DNA of 64,000 nucleotides from contig NZ_CP116304.1 in NCBI RefSeq assembly GCF_028010285.1, forward strand, positions 4,294,501 to 4,358,500, written 5' to 3'. A program made the translations under genes and the position numbers. A model generated the notes under the pieces. The model made no database searches, was not told the DNA's origin, and saw nothing but the letters and a program-made list of their open reading frames with translations. Below, piece after piece: positions 61,528 to 64,000 of this stretch; position 1 is the first letter of the stretch, and each line of letters opens with the position of its first letter. This DNA comes from Pseudomonas sp. Q1-7 (GTDB taxonomy: Bacteria; Pseudomonadota; Gammaproteobacteria; Pseudomonadales; Pseudomonadaceae).

Positions 61528-62983
61528 ACCAGCTCCTGCCATCACGGGTGATCAATGCGATGGAGGCCACCGGCCCCCAGGTTCCCGCCGCGTAGGGCTT
61601 GGGCGAGTCGCCCTGCTGCCGCCAGCCGGCGATCAGCCGGTCGCACCAGGTCCAGGCGTACTCGATTTCATCCTTGCGCACGAAGAGGTTCTGGTTGCCC
61701 TTCATCACCTCCAGCAGCAGCCGCTCGTAGGCATCCGGAATCCGCGCGCTGCGGTAGGTGTTGGAGAAGCTCAACTGCAGCGGGTCGCTGCGCAGCTGCA
61801 TGCCCTTGTCCAGGCCCTGGTCCTTGGTCATCACCTGCAGGGAAATCCCTTCGTCCGGCTGCAGGCGGATGATCAGCCGGTTGCTGATCAGCGGCCGCTG
61901 CTCGGGGGCGAAGATGTAATGCGGCGGTTCCTTGAAGTGTATGACGATCTGCGACAGCTTCTGCGGCATGCGCTTGCCGGTACGCAGGTAGAAGGGCACA
62001 CCGGACCAGCGCCAGTTGCGGATTTCCGCGCGCAGGGCGACGAAGGTCTCGGTGTCGCTGTGGGTGTTGGCGTTGTCCTCTTCCAGGTAGCCGGGCACCG
62101 ATTTGCCGAGGATGTTGCCGGCCACGTACTGGCCGCGCACCACCTGCTGGCCGATCTGCTCGATACCGATCGGCGCCAGGGCCTTGAGCACCTTCACCTT
62201 CTCGTCGCGAATGCTGTCGGCGGAGAGGTCGCTGGGCGGGTCCATGGCGATCAGGCAGAGCAGCTGCAGCAGGTGGTTCTGGATCATGTCGCGCAGTTGT
62301 CCGGCCTCATCGAAGTAACCCCAGCGGCCCTCGATGCCCACCTGCTCGGCCACGGTGATTTCCACGTGGGAAATGTGGTGCTGGTTCCACTGGGTCTCGA
62401 ACAGGCTGTTGGCGAAGCGCAGGGCGATCAGGTTCTGCACCGTTTCCTTGCCCAGGTAGTGGTCGATCCGGTAGGTGCGGTCCTCCGGGAAGTGCGCAGC
62501 GACCGCATTGTTCACCGTGCGCGAGGACTCCAGGTCGTGGCCGATGGGCTTTTCCAGCACGACGCGGGTGCGCTCGGCCAATCCGGCGGCGGCCAGGCCC
62601 GAGCAGATGGCGCCGTAGACCGAAGCCGGCGTGGCGAAGTAGGCGACCAGCCGGGACACCGGGCCGACGCGGTCGGCCAGGGCCGGGTAGGCCTCGCCGT
62701 CGAAGAAGTTCATGGCCAGGTAGTCGAGCCGCGCGAGGAATCGCTGCACGACCTCCTGCTCCAGTTCGCTGGCGGCTACGTGGCGGCGCAGGTGCTCGCC
62801 GATGGCGGCGATATGGGTAGCGGGGTCGCCATCCTCCCGGGCCAGGGCGAGGAGGCGCGTCTCGGCCGGCAGCAGGCCGGCGCGATCCAGTTGATAGAGC
62901 GCGGGAAACAGCTTGCGTAGCGCAAGGTCGCCAAGGGCCCCGAACAGGGCCAGGGTGCAGGGTTCGACAGGTTGTGAGGCCAT
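61514..62983 (-). CDS. zwf: Glucose-6-phosphate 1-dehydrogenase
   Basis: A 489-residue enzyme, the normal length. The N-terminal dinucleotide region is [20 protein letters not shown] (GASGDLA-like), and the active-site signature is [14 protein letters not shown]. It oxidises glucose 6-phosphate to 6-phosphogluconolactone. It heads zwf-pgl-eda and is divergent from hexR. Confidence 0.96.
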   Translation of the reverse strand: MASQPVEPCTLALFGALGDLALRKLFPALYQLDRAGLLPAETRLLALAREDGDPATHIAAIGEHLRRHVAASELEQEVVQRFLARLDYLAMNFFDGEAYPALADRVGPVSRLVAYFATPASVYGAICSGLAAAGLAERTRVVLEKPIGHDLESSRTVNNAVAAHFPEDRTYRIDHYLGKETVQNLIALRFANSLFETQWNQHHISHVEITVAEQVGIEGRWGYFDEAGQLRDMIQNHLLQLLCLIAMDPPSDLSADSIRDEKVKVLKALAPIGIEQIGQQVVRGQYVAGNILGKSVPGYLEEDNANTHSDTETFVALRAEIRNWRWSGVPFYLRTGKRMPQKLSQIVIHFKEPPHYIFAPEQRPLISNRLIIRLQPDEGISLQVMTKDQGLDKGMQLRSDPLQLSFSNTYRSARIPDAYERLLLEVMKGNQNLFVRKDEIEYAWTWCDRLIAGWRQQGDSPKPYAAGTWGPVASIALITRDGRSWYGDL

Positions 62984-63046
62984 GATATTTGTTCTTCTAT
63001 CAAACATGAGCTTATGAATACACCCTGATTCGCCATACAGCAAGAC

Positions 63047-63072
63047 AAAATGTAGTAATAAAACTACATTTT
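63047..63072. promoter_or_regulatory. HexR-type palindromic operator
   Basis: AAAATGTAGT (63047-63056) and ACTACATTTT (63063-63072) form a perfect 10-bp inverted repeat around AATAAA. It lies between the divergent zwf and hexR genes, where HexR represses zwf until KDPG relieves it in pseudomonads. The TGTAGT/ACTACA core matches the general form of HexR sites. Confidence 0.75.
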
Positions 63073-63157
63073 CCGATATACGAGATTACGGTGGCTCCGC
63101 CCAAGGGCGCTCAGTACGATAAGCCACCGATTGCAGGCCCCCTTTCCAGGAAACCCA

Positions 63158-64000
63158 ATGGACCGCGTGCATAACCTGCTGGAGCAGATCCAGAACCGCC
63201 TCGACGAACTCAACAAGGCCGAGCGCAAGGTGGCCGAAGTCATCCTGCGCGACCCGCAGCAGGCCACCCGCTACAGCATCGCCGCGCTGGCCCAGGCGGC
63301 GCAGGTCAGCGAGCCGACGGTGAACCGCTTCTGCCGCTCCTTCGGCGTCAACGGCTACCCCGAGCTGAAGATGCAGCTGGCGCAAAGCCTGGCCAGCGGC
63401 GCCGCCTACGTGAGCCAGGCGGTATCCGCCGACGACGGCCCCGAGGCCTACACGCGGAAGATCTTCGGCAGCGCCATCGCCTCCCTGGACAGCGCCCTGC
63501 AGAGCCTCGACCCGCAATTGATCAGCCGCGCCGTGGACCTGATGATCCAGGCCCGGCAGATCCACTTCTTCGGCCTCGGCGCCTCGGCCTCGGTGGCCCT
63601 GGACGCCCAGCACAAGTTCTTCCGTTTCAACCTGGCCGTGTCGGCCCATTCCGATGTGCTGATGCAGCGCATGCTGGCCTCGGTGGCCCACACCGGCGAC
63701 CTGTTCGTGATCATTTCCTACACCGGCCGCACCCGCGAGCTGGTGGAAGTGGCGCGCCTGGCCCGGCAGAACGGCGCCTCGGTGCTCGGCCTCACCGCCG
63801 CCCACTCGCCGCTGGCCAAGGCCAGCACCCTGAGCCTGGACATCCCGCTGCCGGAAGACACCGACATCTACATGCCGATGACCTCGCGCATCATCCAGCT
63901 CACCGTGCTCGACGTGCTCGCCACCGGCATGACCCTGCGCCGCGGCGTCGACTTCCAGCCGCACCTGCGCAAGATCAAGGAAAGCCTCAATGCCAGCCGC
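63158..64000 (+). CDS. hexR: RpiR-family regulator HexR (3' end outside window)
   Basis: 281 codons are visible and the frame is still open at the window end; HexR proteins are about 285 residues, so only a few residues are missing. An RpiR-type helix-turn-helix at about 1-77 ([30 protein letters not shown]) is followed by a SIS sugar-phosphate domain ([45 protein letters not shown]). It is divergent from zwf-pgl-eda and should repress it in the absence of KDPG. Confidence 0.95.
   Translation, partial: MDRVHNLLEQIQNRLDELNKAERKVAEVILRDPQQATRYSIAALAQAAQVSEPTVNRFCRSFGVNGYPELKMQLAQSLASGAAYVSQAVSADDGPEAYTRKIFGSAIASLDSALQSLDPQLISRAVDLMIQARQIHFFGLGASASVALDAQHKFFRFNLAVSAHSDVLMQRMLASVAHTGDLFVIISYTGRTRELVEVARLARQNGASVLGLTAAHSPLAKASTLSLDIPLPEDTDIYMPMTSRIIQLTVLDVLATGMTLRRGVDFQPHLRKIKESLNASR

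Overview
The window is high-GC chromosomal DNA from a Pseudomonas-type gammaproteobacterium. The evidence is the zwf-pgl-eda/hexR Entner-Doudoroff block, two OprD-family porins, catBCA/catR and antABC/antR of Pseudomonas type, and dispersed REP-like palindromes between genes. The species cannot be fixed from the sequence alone. No rRNA, tRNA, CRISPR array, insertion sequence or intact prophage was seen; the only phage-like trace is a decayed BRO-N-type remnant near 2.8-3.0 kb.

Layout. 0-12 kb holds assorted accessory genes: the end of an MFS transporter, a DapA-family aldolase/dehydratase with an aldehyde dehydrogenase, a secreted HEXXH protein, an AraC regulator with a LysE exporter, a family-3 solute-binding protein, a Bcr/CflA-type MFS exporter preceded by a 43-residue small gene, and an RND adaptor/pump pair. 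12.2-22.3 kb is one long minus-strand chemosensory operon: MCP, CheY, STAS protein, CheA, MCP, CheW, CheR, CheD, CheB, and a receiver-EAL phosphodiesterase. An orphan NarL-type regulator follows upstream. 23.5-38 kb carries anthranilate catabolism: antR, antABC, a complete branched-chain-type (HAAT) ABC importer, an OprD porin, an HGGYW alpha/beta-hydrolase, and catBCA with catR. 39-57 kb carries a NIPSNAP protein, a second OprD porin, and a nine-gene minus-strand operon matching the iac (indole-3-acetate to catechol) genes. Divergent from it are a second HAAT importer (with a fused LivM-LivG subunit), an Aer-like PAS chemoreceptor and a MarR regulator (IacR-like). 57-64 kb returns to central metabolism: a shikimate-dehydrogenase-like gene, a GapN-like dehydrogenase, eda-pgl-zwf and hexR (cut by the window end).

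How it works together (inference from families and context): two tryptophan-derived compounds, anthranilate and the auxin indole-3-acetate, appear to be imported by dedicated porins and ABC systems and degraded to catechol. CatA, CatB and CatC, encoded between the two clusters, would feed catechol into the beta-ketoadipate pathway. An Aer-like receptor encoded with the auxin genes may couple their use to taxis.

The most unusual system is the chemosensory operon. Its CheA contains two consecutive 24-residue repeats matching the spacing of MshEN c-di-GMP-binding motifs, and the operon ends in an apparently intact EAL phosphodiesterase response regulator. This suggests a chemosensory pathway that both reads and lowers c-di-GMP. 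Candidate cis-elements found by eye include a CatR-type site, a HexR-type palindrome, direct repeats in front of antA, a 24-bp palindrome over the iac promoter, and a sigma-54-like promoter before the second ABC importer.
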